Source: a virus. Taken from it: 64,000 nucleotides of DNA. The stretch lies in the IMG/VR virus record IMGVR_UViG_3300032401_000690, positions 62,001-126,000 of that record. One strand, 5' to 3'. Of the stretch, positions 50,172 through 60,329 are shown piece after piece. The notes under the pieces were generated by a model. That model was not told the origin of the DNA, made no database searches, and saw only the letters and a program-made list of their open reading frames with translations. Position 1 is the stretch's first letter. Each line of letters begins with the position of its first letter. A program made the translations under genes and the position numbers.

Positions 50172-50630
50172 ATGGCAAATGGAATAACATATGGAATAAA
50201 TTTCCCCTTTTTAGATTCTTACGTTGGTAAGTATTTGGATTGTTCTGATACATCGGATGAAGAGATTAGAAGTAGTTTGGTTCATCTATTATTAAGTCGT
50301 AAGGGTACGAGGTATTTTTTACCTGACTTTGGTAGTAGATTATATGAGTATTTATTTGAACCACTTGATGGTCCGACATTTAATGAGATGGAGTCTGAGA
50401 TTAGGGATTCGGTTCAAAAGTATATGCCGGGGATCTTAATTAGTAGTATTAAGATAACGGACGCATCTATGGGTGAGGAAGATAAGGGTTCTTATGTTAA
50501 TGGTGATGGTAAAAAGGAATTTACTGTTCCCAACATTGGGCAATTGGAGCACACGGCAAAAATAAGAATTGATTATAAAAACACCAATAACACATTCGAT
50601 TCAAGTGATTTTGTAATTATCAATATTTAA
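50172..50630 (+). CDS. Baseplate wedge protein gp25-like
   Basis: The protein has 152 residues (T4 gp25: 132). IRSSLVHLLLSRKGTRYFLP and then DFGSRLYEYLFEPLDG carries the core 'G.R...P.FG..L...lFe' motif of the gp25/lysozyme-like wedge family found in all contractile injection systems. It joins the sheath's first ring to the baseplate wedges. The C-terminal region has an inserted loop (GEEDKGSYVNGDGKKEFTV). It heads the wedge operon and is followed six bases later by gp6-like. Confidence 0.85.
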   Translation: MANGITYGINFPFLDSYVGKYLDCSDTSDEEIRSSLVHLLLSRKGTRYFLPDFGSRLYEYLFEPLDGPTFNEMESEIRDSVQKYMPGILISSIKITDASMGEEDKGSYVNGDGKKEFTVPNIGQLEHTAKIRIDYKNTNNTFDSSDFVIINI

Positions 50631-50636
50631 TAGAAT

Positions 50637-52475
50637 ATGGCAAATAAAAAAATATCTTATACGACTAGGGATTTCCAAGGGATAAGAACTGAGTTAATAA
50701 ATTTTACGAGAACTTATTATCCTGATTTAGTTCAAAACTTTAACGATGCTGGGGTATTCTCGGTATTATTAGATTTAAATGCTGCGGTGACGGATAACTT
50801 ACAATTTAATATTGATAGAAGTATTCAGGAAACTGTATTACAGTATGCGCAACAAAAATCGTCAATTTATAACATTGCAAGGACTTATGGTTTAAAGATT
50901 CCGGGATTAAGACCTTCTGTTGCTTTGGTTAACTTTTCCATTACGGTACCGGCTTTTGGTGATAGAGAAGATTTAAGATATTGTGGTATATTAAGACGAG
51001 GATCTCAAGTAAATGGAGCGGGACAACCATTTGAAACGGTTTATGATATTGATTTTTCTTCTGCGGTAAATGCTGAAGGGTCGCCAAACAGATTAAAAAT
51101 ACCTAATTTTGATGCTACTGGTAAGTTATTAAATTATACGATTACAAAAAGGGAAGTTGTTGTTAATGGATCAACAAAGGTTTTTAAACGTGTTATTACA
51201 CCGAATGATGTTAAACCATTCTTTGAATTATTTTTACCTGAGAAAAATGTGTTAGGAATCACAAGTGTCTTACTTAAAGATGGGACACAATATACAAGTA
51301 CACCACAACCTCAAGAGTTTTTAGGGTTGGCTGATAGATGGTATGAAGTCCAAGCGTTGGTTGAGGATAGAGTGTTTGTTGAGGATCCTACAAAAGTTTC
51401 GGATCAACCGGGAATTAAGGTTGGTAGTTATATACAAACAATTGATAAGTTTATTAGTGAATATACACCTGAAGGTTTCTTAAAAATGACTTTTGGTGGT
51501 GGTAATGTTTCTGCTGACGAACAATTACGAGAATTTGCTAGAGATGGTTATCCACTTGATCTTAGTAAGTATATTAATAATTTGGCTTTAGGTTCTTCAC
51601 TTAAGTCAAACTCAACATTGTTTATACAATATAGAGTTGGTGGTGGTCAAGCAACCAATTTGGGGGTTAATATTATTAATCAGATTGGAACTGTTTCATT
51701 CTTTGTTAATGGTCCGTCTGAGTCTATTAATACTACTGTTGTTAATTCATTAAGATGTAATAACGTAACTGCGGCGATTGGTGGGGCAAATGCTCCTACC
51801 ACAGAGGAAGTAAGACAATATGTGACATATAACTTTGCTGCACAGAATAGAGCCGTTACAGTTAATGATTATGAATCTATATTACGTAATATGCCTTCAC
51901 AATATGGGGCACCTGGTAAAGTATCGGTAACTGAAGAAAATAATAAGATTAAAGTTAAGATGTTATCATATGATTCAAATGGTAAATTAACTGAGGTTAT
52001 ATCAAACACACTTAAGAATAATGTTGCAAATTATTTATCAAACTATAGAATGATAAACGATTATATCTCAGTTGAAACTGCAAATGTTATTGACTTGGGA
52101 GTAACGATTGATGTTGTTTTGGATGCAAGTCAAAACCAAGGTGCGGTTATTACAAAAATAATTGATATTGTAACAACTTATTTTAGTCCTTTACAGAGAC
52201 AGATGGGACAGAATGTTTATGTGTCGGAAATTAGACGATTAATTCAAAGTGAGAATGGTGTTATAAGTATTTCAGATATGCAATTCTTTAATAAAGTTGG
52301 TGGTCAATACTCTTCATCACAGACATCTCAACCATATTCGGATGTTGCAACAAAACAAATAGGGTTAATTGCTGATACCATATTTGCTGAACCAACACAG
52401 ATTTACCAAGTTAAACTACCGAATAAGGACATTAATGTTAGGGTTTTGAACTTTTCTACGGTCAATTTCTCTTGA
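50637..52475 (+). CDS. Baseplate wedge protein gp6-like (J-like)
   Basis: The protein has 612 residues (T4 gp6: 660). The N-terminal YTTRDFQGIRTELINFTRTY, DLVQNFNDAGVFSVLLDLNA and VTDNLQFNIDRSIQETVLQY match gp6/J baseplate proteins: '.D...i...l......yp......d....g..l.dl.A...D.l...i....E..l'. A core VNDYESILRNMPSQYGAPGK near 415-434 is also typical. In T4, gp6 dimers make the ring that links wedges and triggers sheath contraction. It lies directly after gp25, the universal order. Confidence 0.88.
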   Translation: MANKKISYTTRDFQGIRTELINFTRTYYPDLVQNFNDAGVFSVLLDLNAAVTDNLQFNIDRSIQETVLQYAQQKSSIYNIARTYGLKIPGLRPSVALVNFSITVPAFGDREDLRYCGILRRGSQVNGAGQPFETVYDIDFSSAVNAEGSPNRLKIPNFDATGKLLNYTITKREVVVNGSTKVFKRVITPNDVKPFFELFLPEKNVLGITSVLLKDGTQYTSTPQPQEFLGLADRWYEVQALVEDRVFVEDPTKVSDQPGIKVGSYIQTIDKFISEYTPEGFLKMTFGGGNVSADEQLREFARDGYPLDLSKYINNLALGSSLKSNSTLFIQYRVGGGQATNLGVNIINQIGTVSFFVNGPSESINTTVVNSLRCNNVTAAIGGANAPTTEEVRQYVTYNFAAQNRAVTVNDYESILRNMPSQYGAPGKVSVTEENNKIKVKMLSYDSNGKLTEVISNTLKNNVANYLSNYRMINDYISVETANVIDLGVTIDVVLDASQNQGAVITKIIDIVTTYFSPLQRQMGQNVYVSEIRRLIQSENGVISISDMQFFNKVGGQYSSSQTSQPYSDVATKQIGLIADTIFAEPTQIYQVKLPNKDINVRVLNFSTVNFS

Positions 52476-52549
52476 TGATTTATTTTTGAGATAAAAGAAT
52501 TATTTTTTGAAAATAGGAAATAAACTATTTATCAAAAAAAGAATTATTA

Positions 52550-55500
52550 ATGCCAAAATCATATAGAATAAGGACTCAACCTGGCGTTGACAAATCAATA
52601 CAAATTAAATTAGATCAGGATTTTGAATTCTTGGAGATCTTATCTCTAAAGATACTTCAAAGTGACATCTATACTCGTTTGTGCTCCGATTATGGGGTGG
52701 TTGTTGGTAGAGTTTTAACGAATGGTGGAACTGGACTACCAAATGCGAAAGTATCGGTATTCATCCCAATAAGTGAGGTGGATCAACAAAATCCAATTAT
52801 TTCCGAATTATATCCTTATACATCTTTAGAAGATTTAAATGTTGATGGGTATAGATATAACTTATTACCATATAAACCATCATATACAGGTCATGCAGCA
52901 ACAGGGACATTCCCTGAGAGAGATGATATTTTAACTGATTTTTCATTGGTTGAGGTTTATAACAATTATTATAAATTTACAACCAAAACAAATGAGAGTG
53001 GTGATTATATGATATTTGGTGTTCCAACAGGGAGTCAGACCATTGTTATGGATGTTGATCTTTCGGATATTGGGTGTTTTTCATTGACACCACAAGATTT
53101 GATTAATTCTGGAGTTGCGGGAGAAGGACAGTTTGATGGAAACAAATTTAAAACCTCAAGTAACCTTCGTGAGTTACCACAAATTATTAATTTAAATAAA
53201 ATTGTTGAAGTCCAACCATTATGGGGGGAACCTGAAGTTTGTTTGTTGGGAATTACAAGAGTTGATTTTGATTTAACTGCATCGTCAAACATTAATATCC
53301 AACCAACCTCAGTTTTTATGGGGTCTGTAATTTCAACTGCTAATGAAGATTCTCTTAAGAAAAGTTGTAAACCAAAATTAAACACGGGTAATATGTGTGA
53401 TTTGGTTGCTGGTCCCGGACAAATATTGGCAATCAGACAAACAATTAATGTTGATGCGAATGGTGATCCGGTTCTTGAAACTTATAAGATAGAACAAGAT
53501 GGTAAGATAATTGACGGTGATGGTACGTGGTTAATAAACTTACCAATGAACTTGGATTATATTACAACGAATGAATTCGGGGAACAAGTTATCTCTAATA
53601 ACCCTAAAATAGGTATTCCGACAAAGGCAAAATATAGATTTAAAGTTAAGTGGCAAAACGAACAAGGATTACAAAATAACTTTATGAGGGGTAATTACTT
53701 AATACCTAATGTAAAAGAACATGGGTGGGATAGTACTAACCCAGATTATGATCCATTTGACCCAACACTTGGTAGTGTATATGGGTTGGATATTCTTGTT
53801 GGATCAACACAAATGTCACAAATATTTCCTAAAGGTGGTTTAATATATAATAGTAGTGTTAATTCTAATGATTTAAGTATTTTAATTGGTGGTGTTCCGT
53901 ATTATGGTAGTTTAGATAGTATACCTCTAACTGGGTCAACAAATATTGTAACGTTAATATCAAATGCTATTGATGTGACTCAACAACAAACATTTTATTT
54001 TACTTTTTTACAGGATCCATATTTTACGGTATTAAAATCGTATGCGTTTAGTTTAGATTGGGATGATTATTACGATAAGGTATCAGCAATTAATTGTGAG
54101 GATACTTTTTATGAGTTTAATTATAATAAAGTTTATACTATTGCATCATTTATTGATAGATATAAAAATGGTAGAAATAGGGCGAGACATCTTGGGATTA
54201 AAGAAATAACTGATAGGTCTTGTCAGAGTGAGAATAATAAAATGCCTGTAAATGATGTTGTTAGAAATTTTGATTTTTTATTTTTCTTATTTTCATTATT
54301 AATTGCAATTTTATCCCCAGTACTTGCGATTGTTATAGTCTTTAATCACATATTGGCTTGGATATATCCTATTATTGTTAAAATAAATAACTTTATTATT
54401 AAAATTGTTAATGGTTTAATTTATGATTTATGTAAAGGGTTAAATGCTCTTAGGACTGCGGCAAATAAGAAAGAATGTAAGAAAGATGCTTTGGAATATA
54501 TGTCCGATGAAAATCCATTTAAACGATTATCATTACCTATGTTAACGTATCCCGATTGTGAAGCTTGTAGTTGTGATGATAAAGGTTTGGTAACGGAAAA
54601 TAGTGTTGCTGATGGTTTAAATGCCGCGGCTTTAAGTGTTAATTTATCGTTATTATCTGATTTGGGGTCAATAGAAAGTTATAGTTCTTTCACACTTGAT
54701 ACTGCGTTAGATCCTTGTACTGGTTTGCCATTTCCTAACCCACCTGATCAAACGGATTGGGATCAAGGAGTACAACAAATATTTGCGGGAACTTCAAATC
54801 CTGCTCAAGTTTATTATAAAGTACCTATTTGGGAAGAGGTAGGACCTAACGGAGTGACTCCTACTTCAGGTCAATTTTTTAAAAGATTTGGTGATGGTAT
54901 GACACTTGGTCAGTCTATGAATATGGCTAATTTAAGAGCAAGATATTCTGATGCGACCGCTAGAAATAGAATTACAATAACTCCTAACCCATTATTAGGT
55001 GGTGATTCATATAAAGATTTATCTATGATTATATTAGTTGATGCGGGAACTACCGCACAATTAACTGGTAATTTAATAACATTTAATGATCCAGAACTTA
55101 ATTCTGACCCAAATACTACGGGAGGAACTGAAAATCAGTTTGGTGGTAATGGGATTACAGGTATAACATTGGGAACTAGTACATATACGGTACCTTTAAT
55201 TTATATGGATGATTCGGGTGTTAATATAACATCAAATATAAAAGTTGTTAGTAGTGAAAGTGAAAAAGAATACTTATATAAGTCGGGGTTAGAATATTTT
55301 CAAGTAATTACTGGATATACGTGGGATCAACTTACAATACCAGGTCCATTACAACCAATAGGTAGTTATGTTGGTAGTTCAGTAATAAATTCGGGGGTTT
55401 TATATAAATATTTTTTACAAAATGAAATAAGTTATGTTAGTGCTTTAGCAGGATCACACTCTCCACCTTGGTATTGGTTTAATAGTTATCAACAACAAGA

Positions 55501-57781
55501 AATTTTAATTTTAGTAAGAGGTGTTGATCCATATACTGAAAAACAAGAAATAAAATATGATTTATCAGAATTATTTGGGCAACCATTAAATACCCTAACA
55601 GTGACTGGTGAATATTATTTAAATATACCAATACAACAGAATGATGGTGGGTTATATAGTTATGATCAAAAAACACCACAAACCCATGCAAATGCCAATA
55701 GTAACTCTAACACATTTTTATTTCACAAACCAATTGGGTTTACTGTGGATCCATTGGCGTTTACCGGATTCACCACCAATTCACCACAATATTATACATC
55801 AACAGATAGGTCTACTTTAAACTATATACACGGATCATATGATTCAGTCACTATGTCAGGTTGGATAGATATTGATGGTAGAATTACAGATGGTAATACT
55901 CAATTACAAAATTTTAGATGGAAAAGTACTGTTGGTCCATCTGGTGCAATAATTTTAAATGAATATATTGGAAGAGTTGATGGTGGATCATTCACAGTAA
56001 CAAATGGTAATCAATATTCTTGTTATGATGGGGGACTTGGAATTTTAGCCCTGTCTGGGTACCCACTATTTACACCACTTAGTCCGTTAGCGAGATGTTA
56101 CGCACCTGCTTATAGTGTCAATGCGAACGGTAATACACCATTAATGACAAACATGAATTCAAGTGAATATTTAATATTTAGATCTGATAGGTTACCAACA
56201 TCAGATCAAACGGATACGCTTGGTTATAATTCATTCCCATTACATCAAAATAATAATTTTTCATTTTACACCATATCACCTGAAGGTGGTGTTGTTAATT
56301 ATAATATTTCTGCGGGTGGTGTTGCAGGTTTTAATGATTTGGATGCTATTGGTGATTTAGGGACGGGTAATACTGCAAATTTGGTTAATACCTTCAGTTG
56401 TGAAGGTATGGTACCATTAGGTTGTTATTCAGGTGTGGGAACTAACTTTGGTATTGAGGATCCTTGTACTGATAATCAAACGGGTAAAAACGGACAAAAT
56501 CAAAGAGTTTATAATGGGTGTTATTATTTTGTTGATGATAAACTAATTAAAACAATTAAGGATGATTTAAAATTCCTTGCAGAATGGAGAACAAGATTTA
56601 GAATTATATTTGCTGCGTGTAGAGGGGTTTTCGGACATATGTTTCAAAACAATTGGATTAATGGTGTGTTATATATGCCATCATTTAATAAACAAACAAG
56701 ATATAATATTGTTGGAATACCTAGTTATAAATATTGTAAGGATGTTGTGGTATTTAACGATATTAGTAATAATTTCTACTATAGAAGTTCTCCATACGCT
56801 GACGATATTGGTCAATTTATTGGAGCTCCAAGACCAACCGCATCAAACTTACTAAATATTTCATTTGCGGGGGATGATGAGTCTGCAAATAAAAGACAAA
56901 TTCTATTCCCAACAACAATTATGGATTTGGGTAATAGGGATGAGTTTATTGCTGAAGTATGTGGTGATCCTGATTTTTCTAGTAGATATCTTGGGAATTC
57001 ATTTAAAAGTACATCTTATCAAGATAGTTCAGATTTATTACAAATGGCAATTATTTCTAGAATTGTAAACTCAACATTTTTACAACAAGTATTGTCGGTA
57101 CAAGAAGGTGGTATTGAACAATTTTTTAGTAGAGAAGGGGATAGAATTGATGGTGATATTGCACAATCATTCTCAATTAATTCAGAATATCAGGTAACTC
57201 CATTTATTGGGGGTAACTATGATGATAATTATGTGTTTATTGGTGGTGATAATAGTAATGAACCTGTGTTTGGTATCTTCTACGTTAGTGATGAGAATGA
57301 GTATAAAAATAGGAGAGGATTATCTCCTGGTATTAATATTTACAGTTTTAGTACCGCACCTCCGCTACAAACTTTTTATGGTTATCCGAACACACAAGAA
57401 GTTCCATTATATAAGTGGCAAATATCACCTAATAACACAATATTTGGTGATCAAACAAATGAGTGGATGACTAATAATACTGGTAACCTTACCGGTAATG
57501 GTTTCTATAGTCAAAAATATCAAAGTTTGGATGTGGTTAATGATGATTATTTTAAGACATCATTAATGTCTACAACATATCCGAACATTTATTATGGATA
57601 TATAACAAATTTTGATTCAACACCGTCACCAGTAACACCACAACCATACGTGAATATATCACCAATAGTTGCAAATCCTGTTGTTGTGGGAGCTCCAAAT
57701 TATTTTTATTTTGGTTTAAAAAATGGTAAAACCGCATTAAATAGGTTTATAAAAATATATATAGATACAACCGCAGAATAA
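52550..57781 (+). CDS. Giant baseplate wedge protein (gp7 position) with a hydrophobic segment
   Basis: The protein has 1743 residues; T4 gp7, in the same place, has 1032. After MPKSYRIRTQPGVDKSIQIK, a region at about 45-170 reads like a carboxypeptidase-regulatory/CNA-B beta domain (VVVGRVLTNGGTGLPNAKVS and SGDYMIFGVPTGSQTIVMDV). Residues about 573-627 are strikingly hydrophobic (FDFLFFLFSLLIAILSPVLA then IVIVFNHILAWIY), enough for one or two membrane passes, followed by Cys-rich DCEACSCDDKG. The rest is beta-rich, with repeated surface-type patterns. It has a TATTTATC variant element at 52528. A structural wedge role is inferred from size and order; the hydrophobic segment is unexplained. 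Confidence 0.6.
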   Translation: MPKSYRIRTQPGVDKSIQIKLDQDFEFLEILSLKILQSDIYTRLCSDYGVVVGRVLTNGGTGLPNAKVSVFIPISEVDQQNPIISELYPYTSLEDLNVDGYRYNLLPYKPSYTGHAATGTFPERDDILTDFSLVEVYNNYYKFTTKTNESGDYMIFGVPTGSQTIVMDVDLSDIGCFSLTPQDLINSGVAGEGQFDGNKFKTSSNLRELPQIINLNKIVEVQPLWGEPEVCLLGITRVDFDLTASSNINIQPTSVFMGSVISTANEDSLKKSCKPKLNTGNMCDLVAGPGQILAIRQTINVDANGDPVLETYKIEQDGKIIDGDGTWLINLPMNLDYITTNEFGEQVISNNPKIGIPTKAKYRFKVKWQNEQGLQNNFMRGNYLIPNVKEHGWDSTNPDYDPFDPTLGSVYGLDILVGSTQMSQIFPKGGLIYNSSVNSNDLSILIGGVPYYGSLDSIPLTGSTNIVTLISNAIDVTQQQTFYFTFLQDPYFTVLKSYAFSLDWDDYYDKVSAINCEDTFYEFNYNKVYTIASFIDRYKNGRNRARHLGIKEITDRSCQSENNKMPVNDVVRNFDFLFFLFSLLIAILSPVLAIVIVFNHILAWIYPIIVKINNFIIKIVNGLIYDLCKGLNALRTAANKKECKKDALEYMSDENPFKRLSLPMLTYPDCEACSCDDKGLVTENSVADGLNAAALSVNLSLLSDLGSIESYSSFTLDTALDPCTGLPFPNPPDQTDWDQGVQQIFAGTSNPAQVYYKVPIWEEVGPNGVTPTSGQFFKRFGDGMTLGQSMNMANLRARYSDATARNRITITPNPLLGGDSYKDLSMIILVDAGTTAQLTGNLITFNDPELNSDPNTTGGTENQFGGNGITGITLGTSTYTVPLIYMDDSGVNITSNIKVVSSESEKEYLYKSGLEYFQVITGYTWDQLTIPGPLQPIGSYVGSSVINSGVLYKYFLQNEISYVSALAGSHSPPWYWFNSYQQQEILILVRGVDPYTEKQEIKYDLSELFGQPLNTLTVTGEYYLNIPIQQNDGGLYSYDQKTPQTHANANSNSNTFLFHKPIGFTVDPLAFTGFTTNSPQYYTSTDRSTLNYIHGSYDSVTMSGWIDIDGRITDGNTQLQNFRWKSTVGPSGAIILNEYIGRVDGGSFTVTNGNQYSCYDGGLGILALSGYPLFTPLSPLARCYAPAYSVNANGNTPLMTNMNSSEYLIFRSDRLPTSDQTDTLGYNSFPLHQNNNFSFYTISPEGGVVNYNISAGGVAGFNDLDAIGDLGTGNTANLVNTFSCEGMVPLGCYSGVGTNFGIEDPCTDNQTGKNGQNQRVYNGCYYFVDDKLIKTIKDDLKFLAEWRTRFRIIFAACRGVFGHMFQNNWINGVLYMPSFNKQTRYNIVGIPSYKYCKDVVVFNDISNNFYYRSSPYADDIGQFIGAPRPTASNLLNISFAGDDESANKRQILFPTTIMDLGNRDEFIAEVCGDPDFSSRYLGNSFKSTSYQDSSDLLQMAIISRIVNSTFLQQVLSVQEGGIEQFFSREGDRIDGDIAQSFSINSEYQVTPFIGGNYDDNYVFIGGDNSNEPVFGIFYVSDENEYKNRRGLSPGINIYSFSTAPPLQTFYGYPNTQEVPLYKWQISPNNTIFGDQTNEWMTNNTGNLTGNGFYSQKYQSLDVVNDDYFKTSLMSTTYPNIYYGYITNFDSTPSPVTPQPYVNISPIVANPVVVGAPNYFYFGLKNGKTALNRFIKIYIDTTAE

Positions 57782-59523
57782 TGGGAATTGATAACAGTAC
57801 AAACATAGTATTAGGGTCTTTGAGATATAAAACATCTCCAAACGTCTCTATGTTTGTAAATGTCCCTATGGAACAAACGCAAAAAGAATTAATTGAGTTT
57901 GATAGGAGTGTTGATTTGAACTTACAACAAGTATTTCTTGATGAAAGAGAGGGATCTAATATTTTTAGACCCGTAACTAAATTCACTTATATTTTTAAAA
58001 ATCAATATGATGGGTTGGCAATATATCCACCATTTAGGAATAATTTATATTATACTGACGCTATTAACAATGCGATTAGTGCAACAACAAATCCGTCATT
58101 ACCTTGGCAAGGATATCCCCAATATTTTGAGTTTGATTTTATTCGTAACGACAATAATAATGTTGGGTATACTCAACCACCTAATAATCACTTAACGTTT
58201 GTTAATAAGAGTGCAAGTACGTATAATTGGACTCATTATATGAGTTATGCGTATGATAATGTGTATGACCGACAAATGGTGGCTATAGATCAAGAAACTT
58301 TGGCTAGTTGGTCTTGGGTTGCGTCTGATGGGTTACCATTTATAATAAAAGTGGGTAATGATAATAAGAAAAGGGTAATATCTTTTAGATGTGTTATGCC
58401 TCACGGATTATCGGTTGGTGATTCGGTTTATTTATCGTTTGATTATAATGGAGAATACTTTTTCCAAGTTAGTAGTTTGGGTGATGTTGGTTTTGGGAGT
58501 GAGGAATTTATTTTTAACATTTCAAATGTTGGATATACGGGAACTACGTTTAATCAGGGTGTTACTGGAATTTTTAAAAGACTTATTAGTAAGGCGAATT
58601 CGGGTGAAACAATGTCAACATATTATGTTAGAAGAAATAAGATTTTAACAAATGTTAATGATTCTCAACTAATTAAGGCTGGTTTTGAGCAAAATATTTT
58701 TAATTCTAAAATAAAATCTGAACCTGCGGTATTAACACCGAATAATTTGGCGAGAACATCTATTAAAGAGGGTAGTCAAGCCTATACTCTATCATTTAAC
58801 GATGACATTGATATTACGGAATTGATTGATAATCAAAAAAGACCATTATCTGAATTATTTTTCACAACAATATGGAAAGGTTATTTTGGTTGGACAAACC
58901 CATTAAAAAAGGGGTATGAGTTTAATTTACCACTTTATAATAATATTCCAAGTCCTTGGTGGAATGTTGCAAATGTAAATTCAGATTCTGGAATACCAAC
59001 GGGAACATATAATAGTCAAACTATACCACCACAAGGGCCTTTTACTTATCAACAAGATCTAAATATTGGGGACATTGTTGATGGTGATTATTGTGAATAT
59101 AATGGGTATGATCAAACAGAAAGAGTTATTTCAAACTTAAAACATAAATTTACCTTTAATAATTTATTTTTTACTTTGGATACTATTGCCCCACAGAATA
59201 ATCAATTTGGGTATTATTATAGACCACATAATCCGATTGTTATAAGAAGATTTTCGGATTATATTGAGGAGGGAAGTGCAACTAATGTTGTAGGGATACC
59301 TAATTATGCATTTTATTCTAACTTATCTAATAGTTTTAGGTGGAGAGATTTATATCCTTATGGGTTTATTGATGCCGATGGAATTGGTGTTGATTATCCA
59401 TTTATGAATGGAAAACAATATCCATTTGTTAATACGATATTTAGGTTGATACCTGAAGGTACGAAAACTGCAAATCAATACATAAACGAAATTGTTGAAC
59501 CTGTTATAGATGAGTGTGAATAA
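57781..59523 (+). CDS. Baseplate-region structural protein (gp8 position), 580 aa
   Basis: Not assigned to a family with certainty. It has 580 residues and overlaps the upstream stop by one base (TAATG). It begins GIDNSTNIVLGSLRYKTSPN and VSMFVNVPMEQTQKELIEFD, and has beta-rich regions such as KKRVISFRCVMPHGLSVGDS and YLSFDYNGEYFFQVSS that look like a small beta-barrel insertion. Aromatic-rich stretches (WKGYFGWTNPLKKGYEFNLP, PWWNVANVN) are common in wedge proteins. By order it occupies the place of T4 gp8. Its 3' end overlaps the next gene by 14 bases. Confidence 0.5.
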   Translation: MGIDNSTNIVLGSLRYKTSPNVSMFVNVPMEQTQKELIEFDRSVDLNLQQVFLDEREGSNIFRPVTKFTYIFKNQYDGLAIYPPFRNNLYYTDAINNAISATTNPSLPWQGYPQYFEFDFIRNDNNNVGYTQPPNNHLTFVNKSASTYNWTHYMSYAYDNVYDRQMVAIDQETLASWSWVASDGLPFIIKVGNDNKKRVISFRCVMPHGLSVGDSVYLSFDYNGEYFFQVSSLGDVGFGSEEFIFNISNVGYTGTTFNQGVTGIFKRLISKANSGETMSTYYVRRNKILTNVNDSQLIKAGFEQNIFNSKIKSEPAVLTPNNLARTSIKEGSQAYTLSFNDDIDITELIDNQKRPLSELFFTTIWKGYFGWTNPLKKGYEFNLPLYNNIPSPWWNVANVNSDSGIPTGTYNSQTIPPQGPFTYQQDLNIGDIVDGDYCEYNGYDQTERVISNLKHKFTFNNLFFTLDTIAPQNNQFGYYYRPHNPIVIRRFSDYIEEGSATNVVGIPNYAFYSNLSNSFRWRDLYPYGFIDADGIGVDYPFMNGKQYPFVNTIFRLIPEGTKTANQYINEIVEPVIDECE

Positions 59524-60328
59524 ATATAAAATAGTAAGACCAACTACTGATCAACATATTGATATACCAATTGAAATTAAATGGGATTTTTCTGGTAGGG
59601 ATGATAGTATTGATGATTATCAAGAAAAGATGGTTAAAGAGGTTACAGGATCTGCTAATGATTTTGAAATTGATAGATTTACACATAACGAATATACTGA
59701 AATTGGTGTTGATAAAACTTCCATTAATTATGAGTTTAATTTTTATGGTGGTGTTCCGGCAAATGTTACATCATCAACAATAACTGATTGGGTTAATTCA
59801 TATATTACTGAGGGATTTACAAGTAATGAAATTTATTATTATGAACCCCAATTTACAAAATCGTTCTTCAAGTTAGATTTTTATGACACAAAGGATTTAA
59901 AAACACAAAAAAACTATTTTACAATAATATTACCGGTACAACAGGGATTTTTTGAACTTGCATCAATATCTCAATTAATACCTGATGTTTATATTAGAAA
60001 ACCACAATTTAGGTTGGATTATATTGGAGATAAAGAAGGGTTTTACATTTATTGGTTACGAAAAAAAGATTATATAGACATTAACGAATTTTTTATGTCT
60101 GCAAAATTCTTTGATGCAAAACTTGGGGTATATGTTAAAATGACAAATGTACCACAATCAACAATTAATAACCCATTCACATTTAATGGTGATAATTATT
60201 TTTATTATCAGGTTAATTTGGATTATACAACAAAAACCTATGAGGCATATACAACTTCAAACTTAGTTCAAAGAGTTGGAACCGATAGTTTACCAATAAA
60301 ATGGTATGAATATGTAAACCCTGAATAA
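59510..60328 (+). CDS. Baseplate-region structural protein, 272 aa
   Basis: Not recognised. It has 272 residues, rich in Asp, Tyr and Phe, with KIVRPTTDQHIDIPIEIKWD at the N-terminus and several paired strands (KNYFTIILPVQQGFFELASI, YIGDKEGFYIYWLRKKDYID). It overlaps the previous gene by 14 bases and is followed one base later by the next, so it belongs to the wedge operon. The composition fits a virion protein. No enzymatic motif. Confidence 0.5.
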   Translation: MSVNKYKIVRPTTDQHIDIPIEIKWDFSGRDDSIDDYQEKMVKEVTGSANDFEIDRFTHNEYTEIGVDKTSINYEFNFYGGVPANVTSSTITDWVNSYITEGFTSNEIYYYEPQFTKSFFKLDFYDTKDLKTQKNYFTIILPVQQGFFELASISQLIPDVYIRKPQFRLDYIGDKEGFYIYWLRKKDYIDINEFFMSAKFFDAKLGVYVKMTNVPQSTINNPFTFNGDNYFYYQVNLDYTTKTYEAYTTSNLVQRVGTDSLPIKWYEYVNPE

Positions 60329-60329
60329 T

